Assembly: GCF_005796105.1 (NCBI RefSeq)
Contig: NZ_VAUO01000001.1
Location: forward strand, 124,001-188,000
Origin: Pseudomonas mosselii
Lineage (GTDB): Bacteria; Pseudomonadota; Gammaproteobacteria; Pseudomonadales; Pseudomonadaceae
Direction of reading: 5' to 3'
Length of the DNA stretch: 64,000 bases
Below the pieces are notes generated by a model that was not told the origin of the DNA, did no database searches, and worked only from the letters and a program-made list of their open reading frames with translations. Made by a program: the position numbers and the translations under genes. The number at the start of each line of letters is the position of its first letter. Within the stretch, counting starts at the first letter, position 1. Positions 25,933 to 39,319 of the stretch are shown here, piece by piece.

Positions 25933-26874
25933 ATGCCTTTCGAACTGGACGATCGCCTGGTAATCGGCGTCGCCTCAAGTGCGGTGTTCGACCTCAGCGA
26001 GTCGGACGCGGTGTTTCGGCGTGATGGCGAGGCGCAGTATCGCAAGTATCAGGAGCAGCACCTGGACATGCCGCTGGGCAAGGGTATCGCCTATCCGTTC
26101 ATCAAGCGCCTGTTGGCGCTCAATGATCTGCGCAGCGACCCGGAAGACCCGTTGGTCGAGGTGGTGCTGTTGTCGCAGAACGACCCGGACACCGGATTGC
26201 GGGTCATGAAGACCATCAAGCATTACGGCCTGAACATGACCCGGGCGATCTTCACCCAGGGCCGATCCCCCTACGAATACATCCCGGCGCTGAACATCGC
26301 GCTGTTCTTGTCTGCCGACAAGCAGCACGTCGATGCCGCGATCCAAGCCGGCTATCCGGCCGGTCAGGTGCTCGATTCACAATTCGATGATGACGAAAGT
26401 GACGCCAACCTGCGCATTGCCTTCGACTTCGATGGCGTGCTGGCCGGGGATGAGTCGGAGGCGGTGATGCAGGCCGGCGGGCTGGACCATTTTCACGCGT
26501 TCGAGGTCAAGAACGTCGCCCAGCCGCACAATCCAGGGCCGTTGAAGGCGTTTTTCGTGCGCATCGCGCGCATTCAGGCCGAAGAGGAAGCGTACAAGCT
26601 GCGGCACCCGGACTACGTCAACCGCGTGCGGGTGTCGATCGTCACCGCGCGCAACGCGCCATCCCACGAGCGTGCGCTCAATACCCTCAAGAGCTGGGGG
26701 GTGATGGCCAACGATGCGTTCTTCCTGGGCGGTATCGACAAGCGCCGGGTGCTACAAGTGCTCAAGCCGCATATCTTCTTCGACGATCAGTCCGGGCACC
26801 TCAAGCGCACCAGCACCGTGGTGCCGTCGGTGCATGTGCCATTTGGCGTGACCAACCGCGCAGTTGAAGGCTGA
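25933..26874 (+). CDS. 5'-nucleotidase (cytosolic cN-I-like family)
   Basis: 313 residues. The family signature is visible from start to end: VIGVASSAVFDLSESDAVF, GKGIAYPFIKRLLALN, VVLLSQNDPDTGLRVMKTI and the HAD-like nucleophile motif IAFDFDGVLAGDESE (~158-172). VSIVTARNAPSHERAL, FFLGGIDKRRVLQ and IFFDDQSGHLK follow. By family it dephosphorylates nucleoside monophosphates. It stands alone, with the TetR gene 85 bases downstream. Confidence 0.88.
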   Translation: MPFELDDRLVIGVASSAVFDLSESDAVFRRDGEAQYRKYQEQHLDMPLGKGIAYPFIKRLLALNDLRSDPEDPLVEVVLLSQNDPDTGLRVMKTIKHYGLNMTRAIFTQGRSPYEYIPALNIALFLSADKQHVDAAIQAGYPAGQVLDSQFDDDESDANLRIAFDFDGVLAGDESEAVMQAGGLDHFHAFEVKNVAQPHNPGPLKAFFVRIARIQAEEEAYKLRHPDYVNRVRVSIVTARNAPSHERALNTLKSWGVMANDAFFLGGIDKRRVLQVLKPHIFFDDQSGHLKRTSTVVPSVHVPFGVTNRAVEG

Positions 26875-26959
26875 ACGTTCGCGACCAACAGCGCGCTTCC
26901 CTGTGCCGCCCGGCTCACGGATAATCGTACGGATTCGAATAACGAGCCTGTGAGTTGGT

Positions 26960-27622
26960 ATGAGTGAGTCGCACGTCCAGCCTGAAGCCGAGGGCACGCG
27001 CAAGACGCGCAAGAACAACCCGGAGAAGACCCGCGAGAACATCCTCCAGGCGGCCATCACCGAGTTCGTCCAACAGGGCCTGGCCGGCGCCCGGGTGGAT
27101 GCCATCGCCGAGCGCACCGCCACCTCCAAGCGCATGATCTATTACTACTTCGGCAGCAAGGAGCAGCTGTACGTCGAGTGCCTGGTCAAACTCTACGGCG
27201 ATATTCGCAAGACCGAGCACGGCCTGGACCTGGAGTCGCTGCCGGCCGAGCAAGCGATTCAGCGCTTGGTGGAGTTCACGTTCGATCACCATGCCAACAA
27301 CGTCGATTTCGTGCGCATCGTCTGCACCGAGAACATTCACTATGGCGAGTACGTCAAGCAATCACCGGCGATCCGTCAGATGAGCAGCATGGTGCTTGAG
27401 GCCTTGGGCAAGATCCTCGCCCGTGGCGTCGAGCAGGGTGTGTTCCGTGCCGGCATCGAGGTGATCGACCTGCACATGCTGATGAGCTCGTTCTGCTTCT
27501 ACCGGGTATCGAACCGCCACACCTTCGGCGACATCTTCCAGATCGACTTGTCGGATGAGCAGATCAAGCAACGCCAGAAGCAGGTGATCTGCGAGGCGGT
27601 GATGCGCTACATCAAGGCCTGA
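26960..27622 (+). CDS. TetR/AcrR-family transcription regulator
   Basis: 220 residues. HTH region ENILQAAITEFVQQGLAGARVDAIAERTATSKRMIYYYF-type (residues ~27-66, with the Y-Y-Y-F helix-3 end). An all-helical ligand domain follows with ENIHYGEYVKQSP, and a TetR_C-type tail. It is convergent with the FCD regulator 15 bases away and close to the aroQ-aroE/ABC-importer group, which it may control. Ligand unknown. Confidence 0.88.
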   Translation: MSESHVQPEAEGTRKTRKNNPEKTRENILQAAITEFVQQGLAGARVDAIAERTATSKRMIYYYFGSKEQLYVECLVKLYGDIRKTEHGLDLESLPAEQAIQRLVEFTFDHHANNVDFVRIVCTENIHYGEYVKQSPAIRQMSSMVLEALGKILARGVEQGVFRAGIEVIDLHMLMSSFCFYRVSNRHTFGDIFQIDLSDEQIKQRQKQVICEAVMRYIKA

Positions 27623-27639
27623 GCCCGCGCCGAGGCCTT
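27614..27639. terminator. Bidirectional hairpin between two convergent regulator genes
   Basis: AAGGCCT (27614-27620) and AGGCCTT (27633-27639) flank the 15-base gap and overlap both gene ends. Short stem, so only moderately convincing. Confidence 0.4.
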
Positions 27640-28336
27640 AGCCAGCAAACACCACCCCGGTGCGCGCTGCGGCATTGCGAATGTGCTCCTGCATCGCGCG
27701 CTGCGCCCCAGCTTGTGAACGACGGGTGAGGGCGCGCAGGATCTTGCGGTGCTCCTGCCAGGTTTCCATGGCCCGCTCTGGCCGGATGAAGGGCAGTTTC
27801 TGGCTCTCCAGAAAGATTTCCTGGCTGGCGGTGATCACCTGCAGCATCGCGCGGTTGCCGCTCGCTTGCAGCAGCTTCTGATGGAAGATGAAATCCAGCC
27901 GCGCCGCGGCTTCGAAGCGCCCGGCGCGCAGCTCGATGGCCATGGCCTCGACGTTGGCCTGCAAGGCGTCCAGGTCGTCCGCCGTGAGCGCCAGGGCCGC
28001 TTGGCCTGCGGCAAAACCTTCCAGGGCGTAGCGCAACTGGAAGGTATCGGCGGCCGAGACCTGCTCGGCATACGGCCAGGCAAAACCGCCAGACGCAGGA
28101 GCCCCCGAGGCCGGTGATTGGACGAATACGCCCTTGCCCGGTTGCACGCTGACCAGCCCCAATGCACTGAGCGAAGACAGCGCCTCACGCAGCGACGCCC
28201 GGCTGACCCCCAGACGTTCGGCCAGGTCACGCTGCGAGGGCAGGGCGTCGCCGGGCTGGTAGCCATCTTCCTCGATCAGTTTGCGGATCGCTTGCAAGGC
28301 GACTTCCGGGACGGGGCGGGCGGGGGTGGCAAGCAT
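27638..28336 (-). CDS. GntR-family regulator, FCD subfamily
   Basis: 232 residues. Winged helix LPSQRDLAERLGVSRASLRE ALSSLSALGLVSVQPGKGVF, then the helical FCD domain (~90-225) with the metal-type ligand residues D..H (LDFIFHQKLLQASGN) and a C-terminal H-x3 region (EHIRNAAA). Divergent from the ABC importer at 28601; the ACTGTTCAGACCAGT dyad (28473-28487) between them is a likely binding site. It probably controls the importer in response to its substrate, an organic acid. Confidence 0.88.
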   Translation of the reverse strand: MLATPARPVPEVALQAIRKLIEEDGYQPGDALPSQRDLAERLGVSRASLREALSSLSALGLVSVQPGKGVFVQSPASGAPASGGFAWPYAEQVSAADTFQLRYALEGFAAGQAALALTADDLDALQANVEAMAIELRAGRFEAAARLDFIFHQKLLQASGNRAMLQVITASQEIFLESQKLPFIRPERAMETWQEHRKILRALTRRSQAGAQRAMQEHIRNAAARTGVVFAG

Positions 28337-28472
28337 GCTGAAGGGACCGGTCTGAGGGCAATGGGCACCCTTTTACGGCGAATTCGCCCAGCCTGGCAAG
28401 CCTTGCTTCGTTGTGGCGCAGTGCTGCTGGCGGCTGCGCGAAAGCAGGGCAAGGCCGCCCCGGATCGGTTCA

Positions 28473-28487
28473 ACTGTTCAGACCAGT
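28473..28487. promoter_or_regulatory. Imperfect palindrome ACTGTTCAGACCAGT, candidate GntR operator
   Basis: Twelve of the 14 non-central positions pair. The CTGxTC-x-GAxCAG form matches FCD-regulator operators in general. It lies between the divergent GntR gene and the substrate-binding protein gene. Confidence 0.5.
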
Positions 28488-28600
28488 AAGACCTCGGTGA
28501 TGACGCCCGACCCGCGTCGTTCGTGGGTTTTACCCAGTCTGGCATGACCCGTGCACTGGCCCTGTGGTCCCTTTCCTGGATTCCTGCGCGAGGCCTTTCG

Positions 28601-29386
28601 ATGAAAATGATCCGTTCCCTGTTCCTGGCAACCCTGTTCTGCGGCACCAGCCTGGCGCTGCCAGTGGTCCAGGCCGATGCGCTGGCTGATATCACCGCCC
28701 GTGGCGTGCTCAAGGTCGCCGTGCCCCAGGACTTCCCCCCATTCGGTTCGGTCGGTCCCGACCTCAAGCCTCGTGGGCTCGACATCGACACCGCGCAACT
28801 GCTGGCCGATAAGCTCGGTGTGAAGCTGGCGTTGACCCCGGTCAACAGCACCAACCGCATTCCGTTCCTCACCACTGGCAAGGTCGACCTGGTGATCTCA
28901 AGCCTTGGCAAGAACCCCGAGCGCGCAGCGGTGATCGATTTCTCGCGCCCCTACGCACCTTTCTACCTGGCTGTGTTCGGCCCGGCCGACGCACAAATCG
29001 GCAGCATCGACGCCATCGCTGGCAAGACCATCAGCGTCACCCGTGGCGCTATCGAAGACATGGAACTGAGCGCCGTCGCGCCCAAGGGCACGGTCATCAA
29101 GCGCTTCGAAGACAACAACTCGACCATCGCCGCGTACCTGTCCGGCCAGGTCGAGCTGATCGCCAGCGGCAGCGTGGTCATGGCGGCCATCGCCGAGAAG
29201 AACCCGGCCAAGGTCCCGGTGATGAAGGTCAAGCTCAAGGATTCGCCGGTGTACGTAGGCCTGGCCAAGAACGAGCCGGCGCTGCTGGAGAAGGTCAACG
29301 CCACCCTGGAGGCCGCCAAGGCTGACGGCAGCCTGAACCAGAATGCCGAAAAATGGCTCAAGCAGCCGCTGCCAGCCGACCTCTGA
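28601..29386 (+). CDS. ABC importer periplasmic substrate-binding protein (polar amino acid/organic acid type)
   Basis: 261 residues from ATG 28601 (ATG 28607 also possible). Signal peptide KMIRSLFLATLFCGTSLALP..QA. The mature protein is of the SBP_bac_3 family: GVLKVAVPQDFPPFGSVGPD LKPRGLDIDTAQLLADKLG, with the Arg-Asp pair that usually binds the alpha-amino/carboxylate group less obvious than in true amino-acid binders. It is first in a four-gene importer operon. The neighbouring aroQ/aroE suggest a shikimate or quinate-like ligand; this is inference. Confidence 0.88.
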   Translation: MKMIRSLFLATLFCGTSLALPVVQADALADITARGVLKVAVPQDFPPFGSVGPDLKPRGLDIDTAQLLADKLGVKLALTPVNSTNRIPFLTTGKVDLVISSLGKNPERAAVIDFSRPYAPFYLAVFGPADAQIGSIDAIAGKTISVTRGAIEDMELSAVAPKGTVIKRFEDNNSTIAAYLSGQVELIASGSVVMAAIAEKNPAKVPVMKVKLKDSPVYVGLAKNEPALLEKVNATLEAAKADGSLNQNAEKWLKQPLPADL

Positions 29387-29397
29387 GCACCTGACCG

Positions 29398-30063
29398 ATG
29401 GCTTATCAATTCGATTTTGCCCCAGTGCTGGCCCAGGCCGACCTGTTGCTCAAGGGGGCACTGTTCACCTTGGAGCTGACGGTGGTCGGCACCGTGTTCG
29501 GGGTGGCCATCGGCGTTGTCGGCGCGGTGGTCCGCGCTTGGCGCCTGCGGCCGTTCGATGGGTTGTTCGGTTTGTATGTGGAGCTGATCCGCAACACCCC
29601 GTTCATCGTCCAGTTGTTCTTCATCTTCTTCGGTTTGCCGGCGCTGGGCGTGCGCCTGAGCGAATGGCAGGCAGCTTCGCTGGCGATGGTGATCAACCTG
29701 GGGGCGTATTCAACCGAGATCATCCGTGCGGGCATCCAGGCGATTCCCAAGGGCCAGCTGGAGGCCGCTGCGGCGCTGGCCATGAGCCGTTTCGAGGCGT
29801 TTCGCTACGTGGTGCTGCAACCGGCACTGGCCAAGGTCTGGCCGGCGCTGTCGAGCCAGATCGTGATCGTCATGCTGGGTTCGGCGGTGTGTTCGCAGAT
29901 CGCCACCGAGGAGTTGTCGTTCGCCGCCAACTTCATTCAATCCCGCAACTTCCGCGCCTTCGAGACCTACCTGCTGACCACTGTGCTGTACCTGCTGATG
30001 GCCATTGTGGTGCGCCAACTGCTGGCCTGGATCGGCCAGCGTTTGCTGATGGGGAGACGCTGA
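29398..30063 (+). CDS. ABC importer permease (HisM/GlnP family)
   Basis: 221 residues with about 5 membrane segments. The HEQ-domain signature is VELIRNTPFIVQLFFIFFGL in the first half, and the EAA-loop GIQAIPKGQLEAAAALAMSR is complete. It forms the transmembrane heterodimer with the next gene and the ATPase. Only 11 bases follow the binding-protein stop and the next gene begins at once, so it is one transcript. Confidence 0.92.
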   Translation: MAYQFDFAPVLAQADLLLKGALFTLELTVVGTVFGVAIGVVGAVVRAWRLRPFDGLFGLYVELIRNTPFIVQLFFIFFGLPALGVRLSEWQAASLAMVINLGAYSTEIIRAGIQAIPKGQLEAAAALAMSRFEAFRYVVLQPALAKVWPALSSQIVIVMLGSAVCSQIATEELSFAANFIQSRNFRAFETYLLTTVLYLLMAIVVRQLLAWIGQRLLMGRR

Positions 30064-30711
30064 ATGGATTTCACCCTATGGGATATCGTGCGCAACCTGT
30101 TGACCGGGTTGCAGTGGACCTTGCTGCTGTCGCTGGTGGCGTTCGCCTGCGGCAGCCTGGCCGGGCTCTTGCTGCTGGTGGCGCGGATCAGCGACAACAC
30201 GCTGCTGCGCGGCGTCGCGCGTGGTTACATCGAGCTGTTTCAGGGCACGCCGTTGCTGATGCAGCTGTTCATGGTGTTCTTTGGCATCGCGCTGTTCGGT
30301 ATCGACGTGTCGGCGTGGATGGCAGCGGCCATCGCCCTGACCCTGTTCAGCAGCGCGTTTCTCGCCGAGATCTGGCGCGGCTGCGTGGAGTCGATTCCGC
30401 GCGGGCAGTGGGAGGCCTCCGGCAGCCTGGCCCTGAGTCGGCTTGAACAGTTGCGCCATGTGATCCTGCCGCAGGCGCTGCGCATCGCGATTGCCCCGAC
30501 CGTGGGCTTTTCGGTGCAGGTGGTCAAGGGCACGGCAGTGACGTCGATCATCGGTTTCACCGAGTTGACCAAGACTGGCGGCATGCTCGCCAACGCAACC
30601 TTCGAACCCTTCCTGATCTACGGCCTAGTGGCCGTGGGCTATTTCATCCTCTGCTACCCGCTCTCGCTGAGCGCCCGTTACCTGGAAAGGAGGCTGCATG
30701 CCCCTGCTTAG
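30064..30711 (+). CDS. ABC importer permease, second subunit (HisQ/GlnP family)
   Basis: 215 residues. ARGYIELFQGTPLLMQLFMV FFG in the N-terminal half and the EAA loop CVESIPRGQWEASGSLALSR pair it with the preceding permease. It begins on the base after the previous stop and overlaps the ATPase gene by 14 bases, confirming co-translation. Confidence 0.92.
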   Translation: MDFTLWDIVRNLLTGLQWTLLLSLVAFACGSLAGLLLLVARISDNTLLRGVARGYIELFQGTPLLMQLFMVFFGIALFGIDVSAWMAAAIALTLFSSAFLAEIWRGCVESIPRGQWEASGSLALSRLEQLRHVILPQALRIAIAPTVGFSVQVVKGTAVTSIIGFTELTKTGGMLANATFEPFLIYGLVAVGYFILCYPLSLSARYLERRLHAPA

Positions 30712-31426
30712 AGTGTCTGCGCTGCACAAGTACTATGGCGACAATCACGTGCTCAAGGGCGTGGACCTGAGCATTGAGGAGGGCGAGGTGGTGGCCATCA
30801 TCGGCCGCAGTGGCTCAGGCAAGAGCACCTTCCTGCGCACCCTCAATGGCCTTGAATCGATCAACGACGGGGTGATCGAGGTGGACGGCGAGTACCTCGA
30901 CGCCAGCCGCGCCGACTTGCGCGCGCTGCGTCAGAAGGTCGGCATGGTGTTCCAACAGTTCAACCTGTTCCCGCACCTGACCGTGGGCGAGAACGTGATG
31001 CTCGCACCGCAGGTGGTCAAGCGCGCCAGTAAGGCTGATGCGCGCCGCCTGGCCGAGCAGATGCTCGAGCGGGTGGGGTTGGCCGACAAGATCGATGCCT
31101 ACCCGGATCGGCTGTCTGGCGGGCAGCAGCAGCGAGTGGCGATCGCCCGGGCCCTGGCCATGTCGCCCAAGGTGTTGCTGTGTGACGAGATCACCTCGGC
31201 GCTGGATCCCGAACTGGTCAATGAAGTGCTTGGGGTGGTGCGCCAGCTGGCCAAGGAGGGCATGACCTTGATCATGGTCACCCATGAGATGCGCTTCGCC
31301 CGCGAGGTCGGTGACAAGCTGGTGTTCATGCACCAGGGCAAGGTGCATGAAACCGGCCACCCACGCGAGGTGTTCGCCGCGCCGCGCACGGCGGAGCTGG
31401 CGAACTTCATCGGGGCGGTCAGCTGA
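30698..31426 (+). CDS. ABC importer ATPase (amino-acid type)
   Basis: 242 residues. Walker A GRSGSGKST (~35-43), Q-loop VFQQFNLFPHLTV, signature LSGGQQQRVAIARAL, Walker B VLLCDEITSALDPE and H-loop MVTHEM. Length and sequence are those of GlnQ/HisP-type ATPases. It ends the operon; a GC hairpin at 31441-31464 separates it from the convergent aroE. Confidence 0.94.
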   Translation: MPLLRVSALHKYYGDNHVLKGVDLSIEEGEVVAIIGRSGSGKSTFLRTLNGLESINDGVIEVDGEYLDASRADLRALRQKVGMVFQQFNLFPHLTVGENVMLAPQVVKRASKADARRLAEQMLERVGLADKIDAYPDRLSGGQQQRVAIARALAMSPKVLLCDEITSALDPELVNEVLGVVRQLAKEGMTLIMVTHEMRFAREVGDKLVFMHQGKVHETGHPREVFAAPRTAELANFIGAVS

Positions 31427-31440
31427 AATTAGCCAAGTTG

Positions 31441-31464
31441 TGCGGGGCAAGGCGCGGCCCCGCA
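31441..31464. terminator. Bidirectional hairpin between the importer ATPase and aroE
   Basis: TGCGGGGC (31441-31448) pairs with GCCCCGCA (31457-31464) in the 48-base gap between convergent genes. No long T-run on either side. Confidence 0.5.
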
Positions 31465-31474
31465 ATCGCGGCTA

Positions 31475-32323
31475 TCACACGAGACGTGCGAAATGCGCCT
31501 GCATGCGCTCGGCATCGGCTGGGCGCCCGCTGAACAACTCGAAGGCTTTGACGGCCTGGAACACCGCCATGGTGCCGCCATCCAGGGTGCGGCAGCCCAG
31601 CGCGCGCGCCTGACGCAGCAACTCCGTTTGCAGTGGGAAGTAGATGATCTCTGCCACCCACAAGCGCGCGTGAAGCAGCCCCTCCGGCAGTGGCATGCCT
31701 GGCAGCTTGGCCATGCCGACCGGTGTGGTGTTGACCAGGCCATCGGCGTCGCCCAGCACTGCGGCCAGATCACTGCCCAGCACCGCGCGCCCGGGCCCAA
31801 AGCGCGCTGCCAGGTTTTCCACCAAGGCTTGGCCGCGAGCCGCATCCACCTCGAACAGCACCAGTGTCTGGACGCCTTCGGCCAGCAGCGCATGCGCCAC
31901 CGCAGACCCCGCGCCGCCTGCGCCCAACTGCACCACCAGGCCTTTGTTCACCCCCGGCAGGCCGCGTCGAAAGCCTTCGGCAAACCCCAGGCAGTCGGTG
32001 TTGTGGCCGACGCGCTTGCCGTCGCGCAGGACCACGGTATTCACCGCACCGATACCCCGTGCTTCATCCGACAGTTCATCGAGCAGCGGCAGGATCGCCT
32101 GCTTGAACGGAAAAGTGATGTTTAGCCCGGTGAAGCCGGTGTTCTGCGCGGCGTCCAGCAACTGGGGCAGGGCGCTGTCGTCCAGCCCCAACTGGTCAGC
32201 GTCGATCAGCCGGTACAAGTAGCGAAGCGCCTGGGCGTCACCCTCATGCTCGTGCAGCGCCGGCGTAAGTGAGGCTTGGATGCCGCGACCGATCAGGCCG
32301 GCGAGGATGCCTGTGCGGCTCAT
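31475..32323 (-). CDS. aroE: Shikimate dehydrogenase (probably catabolic/secondary copy)
   Basis: 282 residues from ATG 32323, which overlaps the aroQ stop by 4 bases. N-terminal [16 protein letters not shown] and [12 protein letters not shown] (shikimate-binding Ser/Thr and the catalytic Lys), NTD in [10 protein letters not shown], the NADP loop [15 protein letters not shown], and C-terminal NTTPVGM and GTMAVFQAV. The operon with a type II dehydroquinase and a nearby importer suggests quinate/shikimate use rather than the housekeeping aroE, but both remain possible. Confidence 0.9.
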   Translation of the reverse strand: MSRTGILAGLIGRGIQASLTPALHEHEGDAQALRYLYRLIDADQLGLDDSALPQLLDAAQNTGFTGLNITFPFKQAILPLLDELSDEARGIGAVNTVVLRDGKRVGHNTDCLGFAEGFRRGLPGVNKGLVVQLGAGGAGSAVAHALLAEGVQTLVLFEVDAARGQALVENLAARFGPGRAVLGSDLAAVLGDADGLVNTTPVGMAKLPGMPLPEGLLHARLWVAEIIYFPLQTELLRQARALGCRTLDGGTMAVFQAVKAFELFSGRPADAERMQAHFARLV

Positions 32324-32769
32324 GCGTGTTGCTCCTTGAAGTGTTCGCCGAACCAGGCAAGGGCCATGCGGTAGCCCTGACTGCCCAAGCCGCAGATCAC
32401 TCCCACGGCGATGCTGGAGACGAACGACAGGTGGCGGAAGGGTTCGCGTTTGTGCACGTTGGACAGGTGTACCTCGATCACCGGCAGCTCGGCAGCCACC
32501 AGGGCGTCGCGGATGGCCACCGACGTGTGCGTCCAGGCGGCGGGATTGATGACGATGCCGTGGCAGCGGCCACGGGCGGCGTGGATCCAGTCGATCAACT
32601 CGCCTTCGTGGTTGGTCTGGCGGAACTCCAGCTCCAGGCCTTGGGCGCGCGCGCTGTCGGCGCACAGGTTGGCCACATCAGCCAGGGTTTCGTGGCCGTA
32701 CTGGGCCGGTTCTCGGGTGCCCAGCAGGTTCAGGTTCGGGCCGTTGAGCACGAGGATTCGGGGTGTCAT
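32320..32769 (-). CDS. aroQ: Type II 3-dehydroquinate dehydratase
   Basis: 149 residues, full length. N-terminal [21 protein letters not shown] with the catalytic Tyr and flexible-loop Arg, [17 protein letters not shown] and [16 protein letters not shown] with the active-site His residues. Forms dodecamers in the family. It leads a two-gene operon with aroE and has a 14-base palindrome in its promoter region. Confidence 0.94.
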   Translation of the reverse strand: MTPRILVLNGPNLNLLGTREPAQYGHETLADVANLCADSARAQGLELEFRQTNHEGELIDWIHAARGRCHGIVINPAAWTHTSVAIRDALVAAELPVIEVHLSNVHKREPFRHLSFVSSIAVGVICGLGSQGYRMALAWFGEHFKEQHA

Positions 32770-32813
32770 GGCGGGGGTATCGCTTTGTTGTTTTTGGTTA
32801 CCCCGAGTTTTGT

Positions 32814-32827
32814 ACTATCCGGTTAGT
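32814..32827. promoter_or_regulatory. Near-palindrome ACTATCCGGTTAGT upstream of aroQ
   Basis: Twelve of 14 positions are symmetrical around CCGG. It lies 45 bases upstream of aroQ, in the aroQ/czcC divergent region. The form fits a TetR-family operator; the TetR regulator at 26960 is the nearest candidate, unproven. Confidence 0.4.
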
Positions 32828-32936
32828 TTCGTCAAATCCTTGATCTTGGAAAATGGGCGATTATCGGACTGGATGACAGAATTGTAATGTTCATGCCACC
32901 GCGCCGATAACCGCGCCTGCCTACAGTCCCTCGCCC

Positions 32937-34160
32937 ATGTCGACGAGGACTTTAGCCGTGCCCTTACCCCGCAAGATCGCCTTGCTCTGCCTGTTGCTGA
33001 GCGGCCCTGCCGCCGCCGATGGGCTGAGCCTGGCCCAGGCGCTCGACGCTGCGTCTGCACAGAACCCCGAGCTTGCGGCAGTCGGCCGTGAGATTGGCAT
33101 GGCCGAGGGCGAGCGCCTTCAGGCTGGGTTGATTCCCAACCCCGAGCTGTCGTGGGAGGTCGAGGACACGCGCCGCGACAGCCGCACCACCACGCTCATG
33201 CTGAGCCAGCCGCTGGAGCTGGGCGGCAAGCGCCGTGCGCGTGTCGACGTCGCCGAGGCAGGCCAACTGATCGCTCGGCTGGCACTTGAACGCCAGCGCA
33301 ACGTTTTGCGCGCCGAGGTGATCCAGGCCTACCACGCGGCACTGCGCGCGCAGACCGCACTGGAGCTAGCGCAGCAGTCCCAGACCCTGACCGAACGCGG
33401 AGTGCGGGTTGTCGAGGGGCGGGTCAAGGCCGGTCAATCGTCGCCGGTCGAGGCCACCCGCGCCCAGGTCCAGCTGGCCCAGGCTCAAGCTGCGGTACGC
33501 CGCGCGCAGAGTGCACGCAGCATCGCCTGGCAAGCCTTGGCGCGGCTGACCGGCAGCGCCGAGGCCGGTTTCGAGCGCCTTTACGACAACACCCTGTCGC
33601 CAGGCCCTGCGCCAGAGGTCGAGAACCTGCTGGCCAAGGTCGAGCAGACCGCCGAATGGCGCCTGGCCGCTGCACAGATCGAGCGCAGCGAGGCCAGCCT
33701 GGGGTCGGAGAAGGCTCAGCGGATTCCCAACCTGACCGTCAGCCTCGGCAGCCAGTACAGCCGCGAGGAGCGCGAGCGCGTCAACCTGATTGGGCTGTCG
33801 ATGCCGTTGCCGTTGTTCGACCGCAACCAGGGCAACGTGCTGGCCGCTGCCCGGCGCGCAGACCAGGCCCGTGACCTGCGCAATGCAGTGGCCCTGCGCC
33901 TGCGTAGCGACACTCTCAGCGCGGTGCAGCAGTGGGCCACGGCCATGGGCGAGGTGCAGGCCTATGACCGCACCATCCTGCCCTCGGCGCAGCAGGCCGT
34001 GGACACCGCCACCCGTGGTTTCGAGACGGGCAAGTTCGCTTTCATCGAGGTGCTCGATGCCCAGCGCACGTTGATCGAGGCACGCGGGCTGTACCTCGAT
34101 GCACTGGCCCAGGCCGTCGATGCGAAGGCGCAGGTGGAACGCATCTACGGCGAGCTTTAA
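32937..34160 (+). CDS. czcC: Outer-membrane channel of a CzcCBA heavy-metal efflux system
   Basis: 407 residues. Signal peptide (KIALLCLLLSGPAAADG), then the TolC-like duplicated helical repeats: LSLAQALDAASAQNPELAAV near the start, NPELSWEVED, QPLELGGKRRARVDVAEAG, and MPLPLFDRNQGNVLAAARRA. It forms the exit duct for the RND pump encoded by the next two genes. Divergent from aroQ with a 167-base shared region; no metal-responsive regulator is adjacent. Confidence 0.9.
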   Translation: MSTRTLAVPLPRKIALLCLLLSGPAAADGLSLAQALDAASAQNPELAAVGREIGMAEGERLQAGLIPNPELSWEVEDTRRDSRTTTLMLSQPLELGGKRRARVDVAEAGQLIARLALERQRNVLRAEVIQAYHAALRAQTALELAQQSQTLTERGVRVVEGRVKAGQSSPVEATRAQVQLAQAQAAVRRAQSARSIAWQALARLTGSAEAGFERLYDNTLSPGPAPEVENLLAKVEQTAEWRLAAAQIERSEASLGSEKAQRIPNLTVSLGSQYSREERERVNLIGLSMPLPLFDRNQGNVLAAARRADQARDLRNAVALRLRSDTLSAVQQWATAMGEVQAYDRTILPSAQQAVDTATRGFETGKFAFIEVLDAQRTLIEARGLYLDALAQAVDAKAQVERIYGEL

Positions 34161-34208
34161 GCCCCACGAAGGCGTGCGAACCGACCCCATTACCCAGCAG
34201 GAGCCCCC

Positions 34209-38578
<4,370 letters not shown>

Positions 38579-38595
38579 CTGGGGCGGGCTTGCCC

Positions 38596-38642
38596 CGCGA
38601 AGCAGGCGACTCGGTGCCATGCACCGAGTCGCCTGCTTCGCG
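38596..38642. repeat. Long perfect hairpin (REP-associated) between czcA and the tad operon
   Basis: Two 22-base arms (38596-38617, 38621-38642) are exact complements with a 3-base loop, immediately after a REP-like GGGGCGGGCTTGCCCCGCG. It sits between the converging czcA and tadF genes and probably ends both transcripts. Confidence 0.75.
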
Positions 38643-38741
38643 GTGGTCCGGCACTCCGGCAACCCCATTCCCACGGGATTGTGCAAGGCCCGAATCCACG
38701 CTACACGTAAGGGCAGCTAGATCATCGCACCATGCACAACC

Positions 38742-39317
38742 TCATTCCTCGTCCAGCCCGATCTCTTCGGTCAGTTGCTTGTCGAGCGTCACGTCGTTGT
38801 AGACCATCCGCGCGAACGCCAACGCCTGCATGTCCTTGTCGACCAGCAGGTTGCTGCTCAGCGCAAGGTCGGCACTGCGCCGGCACAGCTGCACCACCAG
38901 CATCGATGAGTCGATCATGTCCTCATCGTCACGGCTTTCGGTGATCGTGCGTTCGGGTAGCTCGCCGTCGTAGGTGGTGCCGGTGGAGTAGACCGGGCAC
39001 AGGTCCTGCTCCCTGCCGCGCATCAGTGGTTTCCATTGCAGGCTGCGGTCTAGCCCGACCTTGCTGATCACCACTTGGTAATGGCCGAACACCGCGTCGG
39101 GTACGGCGGTGTCCAGCAGTGCCTGAAGACCGTCGTAGTCCAGCCGGTTCTGCAGCGCCAGGGTGCTGGCCAGGGTGTGCGCGGCACGCTCTAGGTGCGC
39201 ACGCGCCTGGCTGACGTTGTACAGGTCGGCGATCACCAAGGTCGCGCCGATCAGCAGCGGCAGGACCAAGGCAGCCTCTACCAGCGCATTGCCGCGCTGT
39301 CGCTTGGGCACGCGCAT
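38742..39317 (-). CDS. tadF: Tad minor pseudopilin (TadF-like)
   Basis: 191 residues. The N-terminus RQRGNALVEAALVLPLL has the prepilin form Gly | N-A-L-V-E with Glu at +5, followed by a hydrophobic helix, as in TadE/TadF pseudopilins processed by the Tad prepilin peptidase. The rest is a periplasmic domain with two Cys. It is the last gene of the operon, overlapping nothing but adjacent (2 bases) to tadE. Confidence 0.8.
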   Translation of the reverse strand: MRVPKRQRGNALVEAALVLPLLIGATLVIADLYNVSQARAHLERAAHTLASTLALQNRLDYDGLQALLDTAVPDAVFGHYQVVISKVGLDRSLQWKPLMRGREQDLCPVYSTGTTYDGELPERTITESRDDEDMIDSSMLVVQLCRRSADLALSSNLLVDKDMQALAFARMVYNDVTLDKQLTEEIGLDEE

Positions 39318-39319
39318 GC

